NCBI RefSeq assembly: GCF_963259705.1
Contig: NC_081844.1
Span: 19,391,715-19,455,714, forward strand
Origin: Myotis daubentonii
Taxonomy: Eukaryota; Chordata; Mammalia; Chiroptera; Vespertilionidae
Reading direction: 5' to 3'
Length of the DNA stretch: 64,000 nt
Shown here: in pieces, positions 61,467-64,000 of the stretch
How the letters are laid out: every line of letters begins with the position of its first letter
Numbering within the stretch: the first letter of the stretch is position 1
Position numbers and translations under genes: made by a program
The notes under the pieces: generated by a model
Databases searched by the model: none
What the model saw: the letters and a program-made list of their open reading frames with translations, nothing else
What the model was told of the DNA's origin: nothing

Positions 61467-62525
61467 GTGAGCTCCTGGGAGGCCTGGTGCGCTCCCGCTG
61501 AAAGCATCTAAATAAACTTCATTTGGATGGTGGATTGGCAGGGTTAGGGGAGGAGGTTGGTGGGGGTTAAATAGAGGGAAGATGAGGTAGTCTCAGGCCT
61601 GGGGAGGAGTAGGGCCCTGGCTCCCCTCACCTGCCCTACCCTCATCCCTCTTACCCCCGCCTCTGCGGCGGAGGGGGAGGGGAGGCGAGTGCCTTGCGGG
61701 AAACTGCGTGCGCGTGCGCGGGGTGTGCACACGCGTGTGCGCGTCCGCCGGTGTGGGCGGGTCTGTATGCACCCTTGCGTGTACCTGAATATGCTCATGT
61801 GACTCCGTGTGGGTCCTGACCCAAATATGCCCTTGCTGCACGCTTGTGGAGAGAAACGCAAGGATTGTGCGTGTGCGTGCACGGCTGTGTGCATACGTAC
61901 AGGGGAATGCGTGCCTGTGTGGGTTACGTACACACACCTGCATGTGTGAAGGGCGCCGTGTGCACGTCTGGGTTTGCACCTTTACATATGCATGCCGGTG
62001 TGCAGACAGGCGTCTGCGTCTCTGTTCTGTGTTCCGAGTGTGTTGTTACCGGTGTGTGCCCTGCTGTGTGCACGTGAGCGTGTGCATGCTCCACCCCTAT
62101 CACGTGACGCAGCTGCCTCAGCTTGAGCTCCCCCAGCCTGGAATTGGGGCTGCAGATTTGCATCCAGGCGGACTGTCCGGGTGTGCCCGCTTTGGGTTCT
62201 GAGGAACATAAATGATAGATGGGGGGCGGGGCCGGCCGCAGTCACCCCCTCCGGGCACAGCCCTAGGGTGTAGGGTTACAGCCTGACCTGGGGCACAGGG
62301 GTATCCTCATCCTGGCTTCTCTGAACTCCTTCCTGAAATACACTCCCCTTCCCCCACCTTTCAAGGTCACATCAGGCCCTCTGCCCTGGGTTCCACAGTT
62401 AGTAGTACTGGGGCTTCTGGTGGAACGCTAGTTCCTCTCTGTGGCTCTAGAGTTTCCTCCATCCTGGGCCTGGACCTGGGGATGGCAGAGGACCCCTCAC
62501 ACTAGCCTGTGCCCCACATTCCCAG
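61467..62525 (+). other. RAB3A: RAB3A intron 1
   Basis: From GTGAGC to CATTCCCAG. It contains the alternating GT/GC tract at 61690-62090. Confidence 0.6.
61690..62090. repeat. Degenerate GT/GC alternating tract
   Basis: About 400 bases of interrupted purine-pyrimidine alternation (for example 'gcgtgcgcgtgcgcgg' and 'gtgcacacgcgtgtgcgcgt'), a sequence type able to form Z-DNA. Confidence 0.7.
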
Positions 62526-63866
<1,341 letters not shown>

Positions 63867-64000
63867 TGAGCACCCCCTCACCCCCTCTCTCAGACTGTCT
63901 TCTGAGCTGGGTTTGTTGCAAAGCCTGGGGGGTAGGCTGATGAGGGGTCCCTAGTCCCTTGACAGATATATAAATAACAATATTGGAGGCCCAGACCTGC

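Noticed and set aside
63984..64000. Helitron 3' end (GGAGGCCCAG)
   Set aside because: The following bases do not match the hairpin, and the window ends.

Overview
This window is mammalian nuclear DNA, almost certainly from a vesper bat (family Vespertilionidae). The evidence is the repeat content. There are about 27 tRNA-headed SINEs of the bat VES type. Five short HeliBat-type Helitrons carry the GTGCAC-hairpin/CTAG 3' end; among mammals, Helitrons are known essentially only from vesper bats. Two SPIN elements and two other small hAT elements keep intact terminal inverted repeats and 8-bp target duplications.

Layout. 1-13.8 kb has no supported gene: it is MIR/L2 and LTR remnants, antisense L1 pieces (about 5.3-12.4 kb), many SINEs, four Helitrons, a mariner-like MITE and CCAT-rich simple sequence. 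13.8-21.5 kb is IQCN (KIAA1683), with two coding exons in phase across a 3.5-kb intron that holds a decayed 39-bp protein-like repeat, an nhAT and a SPIN. 21.5-29 kb has no recognised gene. 29.0-57.1 kb is PDE4C on the same strand. Its UCR1, UCR2 and catalytic exons lie at 49.05-56.25 kb. Upstream are two first exons recognisable by similarity (41.09 and 46.29 kb) and a proposed two-exon PDE4B1/PDE4D7-like N terminus (29.02 and 37.87 kb). An antisense betaretrovirus-like provirus (29.57-34.52 kb, 6-bp target duplication) sits in the first intron of that proposed isoform. It keeps both LTRs, a primer site, part of gag, the end of integrase and a broken env; most of gag-pro-pol is gone. 57.2-61.2 kb is intergenic with a SPIN and a SINE. 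61.2-64.0 kb is the start of RAB3A, which runs off the window.

The order IQCN-PDE4C-RAB3A, all on one strand, matches human 19p13.11. The genes are functionally separate: IQCN is a testis calmodulin-binding protein, PDE4C hydrolyses cAMP, and RAB3A is a synaptic-vesicle GTPase. All exon limits were read by eye from GT/AG sites and codon phase. The summed PDE4C exons give 680, 712 and 714 residues for the three starts.
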